A stretch of 64,000 bases of DNA, taken from assembly GCF_003335505.1 (NCBI RefSeq), contig NZ_QPEX01000017.1, positions 61,995 to 125,994 of the forward strand, read 5' to 3'. How positions within the stretch are numbered: position 1 is the stretch's first letter; the number at the start of each line of letters is the position of its first letter. The translations under genes and the position numbers were made by a program. The notes beneath the pieces were generated by a model. That model had not been told where the DNA came from and ran no database searches. It saw nothing but the letters and a program-made list of their open reading frames with translations. Source of the DNA: Bremerella cremea. Lineage in GTDB: Bacteria; Planctomycetota; Planctomycetia; Pirellulales; Pirellulaceae. Of this stretch, positions 9,350 through 18,266 are shown piece after piece.

Positions 9350-9430
9350 CGAGACCGATTCCTTTCCGAGGGCAAAACAAAGCTATTCGCGACGGTGGGG
9401 CGGCGCGGAAAGAGGAATAGCGCCGAATCA

Positions 9431-9811
9431 TCATCGGCGCCATATTATCAGAGCAAACAAAATCCACGGAGCCAGGGCGATTGCTAACGCGGCAATTTGC
9501 AGCGACTTGGGGGCTCGACGTTTTCGTCGAGATTGAACGATCGGCGTAAGAAGTCCGCCTACACTTCCGGTAACAACCGACGTGAAGAGGAGAAGATCCC
9601 CAAACGCACGCAACGTATCTTTGGGGCCACCTGCTAATTGCCAGATAGCAATTGCGAACCACATCAGTAGCACGCCAATGACAAACACCAGAGTCGCAAA
9701 GATGCAAAGACTCCAAAAGATTGTCAGAGATTCTATTGCCTGTGACTCGCCCGGAGGTGCATGGCCCTCGGGGCGGGACAGCTTTTTTTGACTGCGCCGC
9801 TTTTTCGACAC
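9431..9811 (-). CDS. Small membrane protein of unknown function
   Basis: A 126-residue protein that starts with GTG (GGAAC ten bases upstream), has a basic Lys/Arg-rich N-terminus, and three hydrophobic segments at ~30-60 (one long or two short helices), ~70-90 and ~105-124, with a basic loop QSRRKRR. It is probably an inner-membrane protein with the N-terminus in the cytoplasm. A longer frame on the same strand (9267-9878) overlaps it but is Cys/Arg-rich without family character and is treated as a shadow. Confidence 0.55.
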   Translation of the reverse strand: MSKKRRSQKKLSRPEGHAPPGESQAIESLTIFWSLCIFATLVFVIGVLLMWFAIAIWQLAGGPKDTLRAFGDLLLFTSVVTGSVGGLLTPIVQSRRKRRAPKSLQIAALAIALAPWILFALIIWRR

Positions 9812-9948
9812 GATGAGTTCCGCATTGCACGTGGGGGGGATGAATATTTCCCCCCAAGTATGTCGCTGTCGACTTCATTGGTCAACAAGGAAGCATTCCC
9901 GGTGGACATCGCGTTTTTACGGCGTAGCGATCTAATCGGCGAGTAAAA

Positions 9949-10371
9949 CTACTTACCGTAATAATGGACGTCGACTTTGTCGCAACCTTTGAAGACGACC
10001 TTCACCTTAAAACCGCAGCACCATTCGTACTCGACGATCCCACGCTTAAACAAACCGCAGCGGCTAGAGATCGAGGGAACTCCTTCGCAACAAGCAGGCA
10101 GGCAAATCGGAACATCGACGTAGCAGTTACAGCGTGGATCGGTCACCTGCAAAATGGCTTCGGTCGGAGGTGTACACGAGCAAGAGAGTGCTTTTTTGGC
10201 GTGCAGACCATGCGTTTTGTATTTGAAGCATGGTTCGTAGCAGCACGGCTGAGGTGGTACAGGCGCACAGCAGCTTGGCTCAGCAGATTTCGCGGCTTGC
10301 GAGGCACTGGCCGAAGCGAATAGTACCACTGCGGCGAAAACAATAGGCAGCATGTTGGTAAACTTCGTCAT
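9949..10371 (-). CDS. Cys-rich secreted protein
   Basis: A 140-residue protein with a clear signal peptide (residues 1-26, cleavage after SQA). The mature part has about 18 cysteines, many as CC pairs (SCCAPVPPQPCCYEP near the N-terminus), similar in flavour to the CCAPEP protein at 1515-1994 but with a distinct non-repetitive C-terminal region ending in FKGCDKVDVHYYGK. AAGGAG twelve bases upstream supports the ATG. Likely exported and disulfide-linked; function unknown. Confidence 0.8.
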   Translation of the reverse strand: MTKFTNMLPIVFAAVVLFASASASQAAKSAEPSCCAPVPPQPCCYEPCFKYKTHGLHAKKALSCSCTPPTEAILQVTDPRCNCYVDVPICLPACCEGVPSISSRCGLFKRGIVEYEWCCGFKVKVVFKGCDKVDVHYYGK

Positions 10372-10779
10372 GTTGGCAAACTCCTTAGGGCAAGTGGGCG
10401 ACTGCGCGAGAATCCTTCGCTGGCGATACGTTCGTATTTCATGTGAACGCGAACATCTCCTTCCAGCCTACCATCTCTCTGCTGCCGGGCAACTGGGTGC
10501 TTTAGCCTAAGTTTATTAGCCAAACGAGGAGACTGTATCACCTACCTCAAAGGTATTTGTTTTGTCAATTTCGCGGGTTTCTTTTGCCAAAGGAAGAGTC
10601 GCGACCTACGTTTCAAATGGTGGTTGCTGGAACAGCGAGGCACCCTCCTCATAAACAGCGGGAAATCCAATGTTTCCCAAGAAAAACTTTTCGAGCTTGG
10701 CCCGTTTCGTGGGCGATCTTTTCGCAGAGTGGAATATGGCCGAGTTCTCTTCATGTGATAGGCGGAAGGCAGGGTTGAC
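10372..10779. other. Divergent intergenic region
   Basis: No supported gene in 408 bases between the leftward Cys-rich gene and the rightward coiled-coil gene. Short frames here lack family features. It should contain both promoters, including the one for the four-gene GTPase operon. No clear hairpin or repeat was noticed. Confidence 0.45.
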
Positions 10780-11673
10780 GTGAACGCTCACGCAATGGCT
10801 CCCTTGATGAGCACCGACTACACGCCGCTCGATCAAGCACTAAGCCAACTCCGTTTCCAAAACGGAGAGTTGGAAACGTTTATTGATCAGCTGCTCAGCG
10901 AGATTACCCATTGGGGTCAAGAGGTTGAATCGTATGCGAATGAACTGATCAACACGCGGCGAGAACTCGAGCAAACGGCCCAGTCTGCTTCTCAGCTTGC
11001 TGAGGAAAACCAACGTTTAAATCAAATCGTCCAGCAGCAAAACGAAGCGATAGACCAAACCAAGACAGAAATTGCAGAACTGCAACAACAGCTTTCTGCC
11101 GCGAACGAGGCTTGTCAGGCCGCCGAGAACAGGCCCACTGACCAGCAGCGGATTGCGGAACTCGAGCACGAACTTAGTGCTGCTCGTTCTCATTTCAACG
11201 GCGACGAATCACTGTTGGGGCAAGTCGAGCAACTTCGCCGCGAGTTGGCGGCCACCAAGTTGGAACTCCTTAAACGCGAGCAAGCCGAGGCGAATGAATC
11301 GCAGCATGAGGATTTCGACACTTTAAAACAACGCAATGAAGTACTCGAAGGCGAACTGCATCAGGTGCGTGGCCATGCGTTGCGCTTGACCGAAACGATC
11401 GACCAGCAACGCAAAGAGATGAATCAGCAGAAGTCTTCTTGGACCGAAGAGATGCAGGCTATGCGATCACTGCTCGAGCGACGCATGGCTCCGGCAGCCG
11501 CTCAACCCCAATCGTTCGCAGAAACGTCGGTTATTAACGAGACAGCCACCGTTGCAAGAGATGAACTAGAGATCCGAGCCAATAACAATAACACGGTAGT
11601 CGATTCCGTGATGGCGCAGTTTGCCAAGCTACAGCGAGATGTGAATAAGCGTCGCAACCAGCAGCGTAGCTAG
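10780..11673 (+). CDS. Coiled-coil protein, first gene of GTPase/FGE/GAP1 operon
   Basis: A 297-residue soluble protein dominated by long heptad-rich helices from ~residue 25 to ~225 (rich in Gln, Glu, Leu), followed by a more disordered tail ending in basic KLQRDVNKRRNQQRS. It has no signal peptide or membrane segment. Start is GTG at 10780 with GGCAGGG upstream; an ATG at 10795 is an alternative. It leads a tight plus-strand operon whose later products are a membrane FGE-sulfatase-domain protein, a GTPase and a GAP1-like protein, so it may act as a scaffold for that system. No homologous family is recognised. Confidence 0.75.
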   Translation: MNAHAMAPLMSTDYTPLDQALSQLRFQNGELETFIDQLLSEITHWGQEVESYANELINTRRELEQTAQSASQLAEENQRLNQIVQQQNEAIDQTKTEIAELQQQLSAANEACQAAENRPTDQQRIAELEHELSAARSHFNGDESLLGQVEQLRRELAATKLELLKREQAEANESQHEDFDTLKQRNEVLEGELHQVRGHALRLTETIDQQRKEMNQQKSSWTEEMQAMRSLLERRMAPAAAQPQSFAETSVINETATVARDELEIRANNNNTVVDSVMAQFAKLQRDVNKRRNQQRS

Positions 11674-11709
11674 ACCCTTTTGAAGAAGTCATCATTCAGG
11701 ATTCAACTC

Positions 11710-12933
11710 ATGTATCGCTATTTAGTAGGGGGGATTGCGGTAGCTGGCCTGGTAGTACTAGGTGGGCTGGCCTGGCTTTCCCATAATCTTCTCTTGGCTT
11801 ACATGGTCGCTCTTTTATCGGCCGCGCTGATCGCTGGGATGCTTTTCTATCGCGCGTTTCAAAAAAAGCTGTCTTCCTCGCCCGGTATGAAAGCGAAATC
11901 GCCAGCTACAACAACTGCGGCGTCTACTCGCGAACAGAATGCGATGGACTCGGAAGTGAATGATTCCCAAGACCTAGCCGAGCTCATGCTAGAGCAAGGA
12001 CGTTACGCACTTCTGTTACGACCACAAATTGCCGCAAGCATTCCTCCCCAAACATTGGCTCGCGCCCAAGAGATGTTGGACGACGAGATGACCTTGGTCC
12101 CCTGCGGGGATACGATTGTCGGCAAAGGAGTCAGCGATTCGGCAGATCTGCCGGAACACCTAGATGGCCGCGTCGTGCATGTCGAGGGGTTTTATCTCGA
12201 TCGATACCAGGTCACCAACGAACAGTATCAACGTTTTGTAGATGCCGGTGGGTACGAGCAACTTCCGCTTTGGGACCCTGAAATCGTTCCGGCTATTCTT
12301 GAGTTCGTCGATTCAACGGGAATAGGTGGGCCGCGCTATTGGAAGAACGGAACCTATCCTTCCGGCCAGGCAAAGCATCCGGTAGTAGGTGTTTGTTGGT
12401 ACGAGGCTGCCGCCTATGCGCGGTGGGTGGGCAAACGATTGCCAACGGATCCCGAGTGGGTCAAGTCAGGGAGTTGGCCAGTACCACTGCCTGGCTCGCG
12501 GCCGATTCAGCGTAAGTTTCCTTGGGGAGAAGCATTCGATCAAAACAAAACCAACCTCTGGGGAAGCGGCAAAGGTGGAACCACGCCGGTCGATGACTTT
12601 GCCGACGGCATGAGTGTGGGGGGGGCCTACCAATTGATTGGCAACGTCTGGGAGTGGACATCCAGTCGTTTTGGCGCATGGCAATCGAGTATGCGTCCAC
12701 TGATCTTGGATGCCTCGATGCGGAGCGTGCGGGGAGGTGCCTTCGACACTTACTTCGAAAATCAAGCCTCCTGTGATTTTCAAAGCGGCGACAAAGCCGT
12801 GGCTCGAAAGCGGAATATTGGCTTCCGCTGCGCGATCGGGCTGTGCGATCTGATTCCAGACGATGCGATGCAAGCCGACGAAACTCTGGATCAGGTCGAA
12901 ACCTATGAAGAATTTGCTGAGGTGACCCAATGA
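11710..12933 (+). CDS. Membrane-anchored FGE-sulfatase (SUMF1-type) domain protein
   Basis: A 407-residue protein with two hydrophobic segments near the N-terminus (~5-22 and ~28-45) and a C-terminal formylglycine-generating-enzyme-like domain (~120-385). Family features seen are a VEGFYLDRYQVTNEQY segment, VVGVCWYEAAAYARWVGKRLPT, FPWG, GNVWEWTSS, RGGAF and the final IGFRCA. Such domains either oxidise sulfatase Cys or act as ligand-binding modules in conflict and signalling systems. The frame opens at a TTG at 11680, but the ATG at 11710 has AGGAT nine bases upstream. The last four bases overlap the GTPase start (ATGA), implying translational coupling. Confidence 0.88.
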   Translation: MYRYLVGGIAVAGLVVLGGLAWLSHNLLLAYMVALLSAALIAGMLFYRAFQKKLSSSPGMKAKSPATTTAASTREQNAMDSEVNDSQDLAELMLEQGRYALLLRPQIAASIPPQTLARAQEMLDDEMTLVPCGDTIVGKGVSDSADLPEHLDGRVVHVEGFYLDRYQVTNEQYQRFVDAGGYEQLPLWDPEIVPAILEFVDSTGIGGPRYWKNGTYPSGQAKHPVVGVCWYEAAAYARWVGKRLPTDPEWVKSGSWPVPLPGSRPIQRKFPWGEAFDQNKTNLWGSGKGGTTPVDDFADGMSVGGAYQLIGNVWEWTSSRFGAWQSSMRPLILDASMRSVRGGAFDTYFENQASCDFQSGDKAVARKRNIGFRCAIGLCDLIPDDAMQADETLDQVETYEEFAEVTQ

Positions 12934-13838
12934 CCAAGCGTGTCCTCGTACCCATGGAATCGTATCGGCTTGCTGAAGCGGCTGTACCTTTGTCGTGCTA
13001 CATCTGTGGTGTCGACAATAGTTACAGCACGGAATTATGCCGCCACTGTGGCGCTCCGCTGGCTCTTTCGCATCAAGCTCGGACCCAAGGCGTGCGTCCG
13101 CAGATGCTGGCCGTTCTAGGAACCGCTGCCGCTGGCAAAACGGTTTACTTGGGCATGCTGCTAGATATGTTGACGCGACAAAATGGTCGTGTGCAGGTGC
13201 TGGCCCGAGGGGCTTTCTCGATCACGCTACAGCAGCGGACCATGATGGCGTTGGCTAAGTGTCAATTCCCTGAGAAAACGCCGAACGAGCCTGATCGCTG
13301 GAACTGGGTCCATTGCCAAGCGAAGCTCAACAATAAAAAGGAACCAATGGAGCTGATCATGCCGGATATGGCCGGGGAAGCGATCTTAGAAGAGATCGAC
13401 CATCCCAATGCCTATCCCGCGATTCATTCGTTCCTCGATAAATGCTCTGCGGTCATCTTGCTGGCCGATACCGATCGGATTGAACGTGGCGGGGCGGAAC
13501 AAAATTACTTCTTAATGAAGCTGATCACCTATCTCAGCGAAAAGGATGGTCGCCGTAACAAAAGTAAGAAATCGACTCGCCCGGTTGCCATTGTCTTTTC
13601 CAAAGCGGATCGCTGTGAGCCTTGTTTCGATAATCCAGAACTGTATGCCAAGGAAAAGACTCCTAATCTTTGGCAACAAGTTCAACAGCGATTTGAGAAT
13701 TATGGGTTCTTCGCTTCCGGGGTAGCTGGGGCTGTCGGTTTCCGGGAGGAGCCAGGCGAAGGGCCTCTGGCAGTACCACTGCGGATCGAGCCACGCGGGA
13801 TTGTGGAACCATTTGAATGGCTTGTCCGCAAAGTTTAA
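12930..13838 (+). CDS. Zinc-ribbon GTPase (TRAFAC 'DO-GTPase'-like)
   Basis: A 302-residue protein with an N-terminal zinc ribbon (Cys23, Cys26, Cys37, Cys40) and a P-loop GTPase. The Walker A motif is G-T-A-A-A-G-K-T at 64-71, the switch II/Walker B motif is DMAGE near residue 149, and FSKAD near 225 is the base-recognition motif (S/T-K-x-D). This architecture fits TRAFAC-class double-GTPase (DO-GTPase2) families that co-occur with GAP1 proteins. It overlaps the FGE-sulfatase gene by four bases and is followed at once by a GAP1-like gene. The cellular function is unknown; a switch that controls an effector complex is inferred from context. Confidence 0.85.
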   Translation: MTKRVLVPMESYRLAEAAVPLSCYICGVDNSYSTELCRHCGAPLALSHQARTQGVRPQMLAVLGTAAAGKTVYLGMLLDMLTRQNGRVQVLARGAFSITLQQRTMMALAKCQFPEKTPNEPDRWNWVHCQAKLNNKKEPMELIMPDMAGEAILEEIDHPNAYPAIHSFLDKCSAVILLADTDRIERGGAEQNYFLMKLITYLSEKDGRRNKSKKSTRPVAIVFSKADRCEPCFDNPELYAKEKTPNLWQQVQQRFENYGFFASGVAGAVGFREEPGEGPLAVPLRIEPRGIVEPFEWLVRKV

Positions 13839-13842
13839 ATCG

Positions 13843-15102
13843 GTGAAAGCAGTGACTCCTCGCACGCCTCAGTCTCTTCAAGCATCCAAGTCGAACATCA
13901 CAAGACCAGCCGGAACGGTTCCTGTTGAGCAGGCCATTTTTACTTCGGCTCGGACAGCGAAGAAAGACGGCTATCAACTGGTCGCTTGGAGCCCAGGAAT
14001 TAGTGCGGATGACGCCCGCCTGTTAGCGGTATGGGGGCCGGCGCACGATTCGATGATCGTCGATGACCCATCCGATGTCAGCTTAAACTTTCATCCTTTA
14101 AGGGAAGGGAAATTCTGCATCTCACGCACGATGCTTGGCTCGGCCGAGTATAGTGGACGCGGCGGTCGCCAGGTTTACACGCACTGTTTCGTCTTAGATA
14201 CGTCCGGCTTCGCTCGATTTTATAACGATCCGTTTCGTGTGCTGTCGGCCGCGTTAGCGATTCATGATTTACGTCCTGGGCCTGAGTTGCCGACCGATTT
14301 GCCGACGATGATGATGTTGCCTTCCGGGCCACCGGTCGAGCCTGGCTTGATTCGTTTCTTCGACGAACCCAAGCAGCAGCAGACGCTTGTAACCTGGTTT
14401 CATCAGGCACTTACGTCCAAAAAACTGTTATTCACCGGCGACTATAACGATCGTTTCCTCGCGGTGTTCTTTAATCTGCTGCCCGTCTCGATTCGACCTT
14501 GGTTTCCTTTCTCGACACGTTTGCGATATTCGCCGAGGCGTGAGTTTCGTTTGATCGGGCTGGCCAACGACATCGAAGAACAAAAGAAAGCTGCCCGGCA
14601 GGAAGGATGTTCGACGTTTGCATTCGACGCGCCAGCACGTACTCCGGAACTATCACGGCATCCTTGGGCAACGTGGGTGCAAGTTGCCCTGTGCCAACGC
14701 GAACCAGATTTTGCGGCGCGTATGATTGGCGAGCTTCCTTTGTCGACACGGTTAGAGGATTTGCCTTCGATTGGAAATCGCCTGCGAATCGCTCTCTCTG
14801 GACAACGCCGTCGAGAGGCTGACTCCGCCGCTGCAATAGCGTTGTCCCCGGTCGCGCTGGAAAACGATACCGATCGAGAAGAGTTGTTGCAGCTGGTCGA
14901 GCGTTCGCTCGAAGGGGATATTACTGCCTTAGAGCGGCTAAGCTCGGCCTGGGGCTGTCCCGCTGATGAGCGAATGGAGGTGTTGCGTGAAGACTGCGCC
15001 AAGCACTTTGTGCAACTCACACGTGAGCGGAAGTCTGCCAGAAATACGAGAATGGCGATGGCAATCGAAATCCTCAGCTTGATTCTGAGAACATCGACCT
15101 AG
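13843..15102 (+). CDS. GTPase-associated protein 1 (GAP1-N2 domain)-like
   Basis: A 419-residue soluble protein. The segment EQAIFTSARTAKKDGYQLVA followed by WSPGIS near the N-terminus is characteristic of the GAP1-N2 domain of proteins encoded beside TRAFAC GTPases, and a Ser-rich GRGGRQVYTHCFVLD strand follows. The C-terminal half is helical. The frame extends upstream into the GTPase gene from a TTG at 13801; GTG codons at 13843 and 13852 are more sensible starts, since 13843 lies four bases past the upstream stop. The role of GAP1 is not established, and it is inferred to partner the GTPase. It is convergent with fliM. Confidence 0.78.
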   Translation: MKAVTPRTPQSLQASKSNITRPAGTVPVEQAIFTSARTAKKDGYQLVAWSPGISADDARLLAVWGPAHDSMIVDDPSDVSLNFHPLREGKFCISRTMLGSAEYSGRGGRQVYTHCFVLDTSGFARFYNDPFRVLSAALAIHDLRPGPELPTDLPTMMMLPSGPPVEPGLIRFFDEPKQQQTLVTWFHQALTSKKLLFTGDYNDRFLAVFFNLLPVSIRPWFPFSTRLRYSPRREFRLIGLANDIEEQKKAARQEGCSTFAFDAPARTPELSRHPWATWVQVALCQREPDFAARMIGELPLSTRLEDLPSIGNRLRIALSGQRRREADSAAAIALSPVALENDTDREELLQLVERSLEGDITALERLSSAWGCPADERMEVLREDCAKHFVQLTRERKSARNTRMAMAIEILSLILRTST

Positions 15103-15136
15103 GCTTCTGCCCAGCAAATGCCAACCGTTGTCGCTG

Positions 15137-16171
15137 CTATTTAGGCGGTGGCGATTTCTTGCGTTCGTAGCTGCGTTCGATTTGAATCGCCTTGCGTCCT
15201 TTGTAGGCACCTGCGAAGGCTTGGAACGTTGGTGTTCCATTCACGTTGACTTGCAACGGAGTCCGTGAGTCCTTAGCGGTCGTAATCACATCGCCGACAC
15301 GCAGGTCGAGCAGTTCTTCCATGGTGATCGTTGTTTCGGCCAGGATCACATCAAGATTGACGTGGGCCTTATCAATGTGATCGCCAATTGCCGCTTTCGA
15401 TTGTGGTGTTGCTTCGGTGCTGCCGTAAGAAAACCAGGTGTTGGCGGTGAGCTTGTGGCTGATCCGTTCGATTGAGTTGAACGGAATACAAAGATTGATC
15501 ATGCCGCGAACATCGCCGATTGCTAGTTCAAAACTTACTAGCACGACCACTTCGTTCGGCGGAACGATCTGTACTAACTGGGGGTTGCTTTCCACACGCA
15601 CGACCTTGAGATCGAGCGGCAAAACGTTTTCCCAAGCTTCTTTTAGTTCCATGAGGAACAAATCAGAAATTCGCGAGACGAGTGTCAATTCGATCTCGGT
15701 TAAAGGACGGCGAGTAGCTGGCGTGCTCTCCTTGCCTCCGCCCAAAAGTCGGTCGATGATCGGGTAGAGAATCGACGGGTTGATGTCAAGAATCAAGTTG
15801 CCTTCCAGCGGCTCGGCCACAAGCAGGTTAAAGCAACTTGGGTTTTCGAGGCTAAAGACGAACTCGCTGTAGGTAAGCTGATCGACGCTGGTGAGCTTGA
15901 CTTCGACAATCGAACGGAGCAGGGCAGAGAGAGCTGCTCCGAAGTTTCGGCTGAATCCTTCGTGCATCGATTGCAACGCCCGCATTTGGTCTTTACCGAC
16001 ACGTTCGGGGCGTTTGAAATCGTAGGGGGTAATCTTTTCACGATGACGCGGAGCGTGGCCAGCTTGAGAATCAGCCGAAGCGGTCGCTGCCGGTTTCGAC
16101 GGTTCGTTCCCCGTCTCCATGGCATTGAGAAGGCTTTCGACTTCAGCTTGGCTCAGTACGTTGTCGGCCAT
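15137..16171 (-). CDS. fliM: Flagellar motor switch protein FliM
   Basis: A 344-residue protein of the C-ring rotor. The N-terminal LSQAEVESLL peptide is the binding site for phospho-CheY, residues ~45-235 form the CheC-like middle domain, and ~250-335 form the C-terminal SpoA (FliN-like) domain with LLDLRVGDVI. GGGAG eight bases upstream fits the ATG at 16171. No other flagellar gene is adjacent, which is common in planctomycetes where flagellar genes are dispersed. It implies a motile life stage. Confidence 0.96.
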   Translation of the reverse strand: MADNVLSQAEVESLLNAMETGNEPSKPAATASADSQAGHAPRHREKITPYDFKRPERVGKDQMRALQSMHEGFSRNFGAALSALLRSIVEVKLTSVDQLTYSEFVFSLENPSCFNLLVAEPLEGNLILDINPSILYPIIDRLLGGGKESTPATRRPLTEIELTLVSRISDLFLMELKEAWENVLPLDLKVVRVESNPQLVQIVPPNEVVVLVSFELAIGDVRGMINLCIPFNSIERISHKLTANTWFSYGSTEATPQSKAAIGDHIDKAHVNLDVILAETTITMEELLDLRVGDVITTAKDSRTPLQVNVNGTPTFQAFAGAYKGRKAIQIERSYERKKSPPPK

Positions 16172-16214
16172 GAATCACTCCCTTGATTCACGATGTCAGG
16201 TCGCGCGTAGCACC

Positions 16215-17489
16215 TTAGCTACGAACGTGACCCTCTCCCATGACGATGTATTTATAGCTCGTTAACGCTTCGATCCCACACGGGCCGCGGGCATGGAACT
16301 TGTCGGTACTAATGCCAATCTCGGCACCCAGACCGAATTCCCCGCCATCGTTGAAGCGGGTGCTCGCGTTGACCATTACCGCCGAACTGTCGATTTGGGC
16401 GGTGAACTTACGACTGGCGGCCAAGCTTTCGGTGATGATCGCCTCGGTGTGCTTCGAACTGTAGCGATTGATGTGGGCAATCGCTTGGTCAATGTCCGCA
16501 ACGACTTTGACCGAAATAATTGGTCCCAGGTACTCTTCGCCGAAGTCTTGCTCGGTAGCGGGGACTGCCGATTTCACAATCTGACAAGTTGTCTCGTCAC
16601 CCCGCATCTCCACTTCCTTCTCTGCGAAGGCTGCGGCGATCAGCGGGAGAAATTTTTCGGCAACCGCCTGATGAACGACAAGAGACTCGGCCGCGTTACA
16701 CACGCCGTAGCGATGGCACTTGCTGTTAACCGTTACGCGAACGCCTGTCTCAAGATCGGCGTATTGGTCGACGTATACGTGACAGTTGCCGTCGAAGTGC
16801 TTGATCACCGGCATCGTCGCTTCTTCGCTAACCCGCCGAATGAGACCTTCTCCGCCGCGAGGAATCGCAACGTCGATAAACTGGTTGAGTTTCAGAAAAT
16901 GGCCAACAGCGGCGCGATCGGTGGTCGAAACCAACTGCATCGCGTCTTGGGGAATGCCGAACTCGACGGCTTTGCCTTGCAAGATCTGAACGATGGCCTG
17001 GGACGAATGGATTGCTTCTTTTCCGCCACGCAAAATCACCGCGTTGCCGCTCTTCACGCAGATGGCTGCGGCATCGGCGGTAACGTTTGGTCGCGATTCG
17101 TAAATGAAGAACACAACCCCCAGCGGTACGCGAACTTTTTGAATCGAAAGCCCATTAGGACGCACGGTCGAGTCGATGGTTTCGCCGATCGGGTCGGGAA
17201 ACATGGCGATTTGTTCCAACGCCGAGGCAATGCCTTCGATGCGATCTTCAGTTAAGCGAAGCCGATCGATCTGAGCGTCGGTTAAGCCGTACTCAGGGGC
17301 ATTGGCAATGTCTTTGGCGTTCGCCTCGGCAATGATGTCAAAGCTCTCGCGCAGCGCCACGGCCGAGGCACGCAGCCAATCGTTTTTTGCCTGTCCGGAA
17401 ACGGTCGCCAATATACGCGACGCCGCTTGGGCCTTTTCAGCCGTTTGAAGACAGTAAGTTGTTAAGTCAGTTTCGTCCGCGATCGCCAT
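16215..17489 (-). CDS. proA: Glutamate-5-semialdehyde dehydrogenase
   Basis: A 424-residue cytoplasmic enzyme that reduces gamma-glutamyl phosphate with NADPH in proline synthesis. Diagnostic segments are [27 protein letters not shown], and the catalytic-Cys region [13 protein letters not shown]. The frame also starts two codons earlier at a TTG, but the ATG at 17489 with AAGG upstream is preferred. Length matches the family. The kinase partner proB is not in the window. Confidence 0.97.
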   Translation of the reverse strand: MAIADETDLTTYCLQTAEKAQAASRILATVSGQAKNDWLRASAVALRESFDIIAEANAKDIANAPEYGLTDAQIDRLRLTEDRIEGIASALEQIAMFPDPIGETIDSTVRPNGLSIQKVRVPLGVVFFIYESRPNVTADAAAICVKSGNAVILRGGKEAIHSSQAIVQILQGKAVEFGIPQDAMQLVSTTDRAAVGHFLKLNQFIDVAIPRGGEGLIRRVSEEATMPVIKHFDGNCHVYVDQYADLETGVRVTVNSKCHRYGVCNAAESLVVHQAVAEKFLPLIAAAFAEKEVEMRGDETTCQIVKSAVPATEQDFGEEYLGPIISVKVVADIDQAIAHINRYSSKHTEAIITESLAASRKFTAQIDSSAVMVNASTRFNDGGEFGLGAEIGISTDKFHARGPCGIEALTSYKYIVMGEGHVRS

Positions 17490-17691
17490 TTTCAAACCTT
17501 GAGAAGCTTTTCGTCCAACGTGAGATTATCTCTGGAATGGGATGCTGGGTCAATGCGAAAGGTTCGCTCTGTATGGAACTAGGGTGTTTTGTAATCTCTT
17601 TCTAGAAAAGAAGTTACGTAAAAATAGATCACAGCGAGGAATGTCGGCGGGAAGATAGTAGGCTCGCCGGAGGGAGATCACTGACGCTTGA

Positions 17692-18255
17692 CTAGCCAGT
17701 AGGGGACTCCAGTGGTTTTACGAGAAAACGACGAATATTGACTACGAGATGTGCGGAGGCAATCAAGGAGAACAGGCCCAAGCAAGCTGTCCAGATAAGC
17801 AGCAGTGTCAATTCTTGGGCGGGAAGTGCATTGTGAGCGTAATAATCGTACAAGATGACGAGCGGAGCGAAGACAGTGAGCAGGACTCCCAGCGGCAAGC
17901 CAAAGACATACAGCGTGTAGATGCCTCGACCGGCTGGTGCCCAGTAGCTAATCATGCCGAAAGTGATGCCTAAGACAAAACCAATCAGAATGCCATAGAT
18001 TCCAGCCACCGCACAGTAAATTCCAAGCGGAGTCAGCACTTGAGGAGAGATTCGCTCGGGGAAGAAAACCACGAGCGTCAACAAGATGCAAAGGGTCATA
18101 CTCGCGACAAAGTACGCGGCAAAAAGTAGGATGCCGGAAAGAGTCGATAACCCAACCCAACGCCCCATGGTTTTCGATTGATGCAAAGGGCCCGTATATG
18201 CGGGGACCTCTTCAATCTCGGGACTAGCGAACGGGTTGGAAGGCGGATCTGGCAT
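17692..18255 (-). CDS. Integral membrane protein of unknown function
   Basis: A 187-residue protein with a polar, Pro-rich N-terminus (residues 1-30) and four hydrophobic segments at ~36-65, ~74-100, ~108-132 and ~145-172. It ends with a basic tail. No family is recognised. It begins 12 bases past the folP stop on the same strand and is likely the last gene of the phoH-to-folP run. Confidence 0.7.
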   Translation of the reverse strand: MPDPPSNPFASPEIEEVPAYTGPLHQSKTMGRWVGLSTLSGILLFAAYFVASMTLCILLTLVVFFPERISPQVLTPLGIYCAVAGIYGILIGFVLGITFGMISYWAPAGRGIYTLYVFGLPLGVLLTVFAPLVILYDYYAHNALPAQELTLLLIWTACLGLFSLIASAHLVVNIRRFLVKPLESPTG

Positions 18256-18266
18256 GATCCCAATTA

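Noticed and set aside
9267..9878. A 203-codon minus-strand frame overlapping the small membrane protein gene
   Set aside because: It is Arg/Cys-rich without domains and overlaps the M29 gene; the shorter frame with membrane helices is more credible.
16293..17255. A 320-codon open frame on the plus strand opposite proA
   Set aside because: It is a mirror frame of a clear ProA enzyme and has no family features; the minus-strand gene explains the reading.
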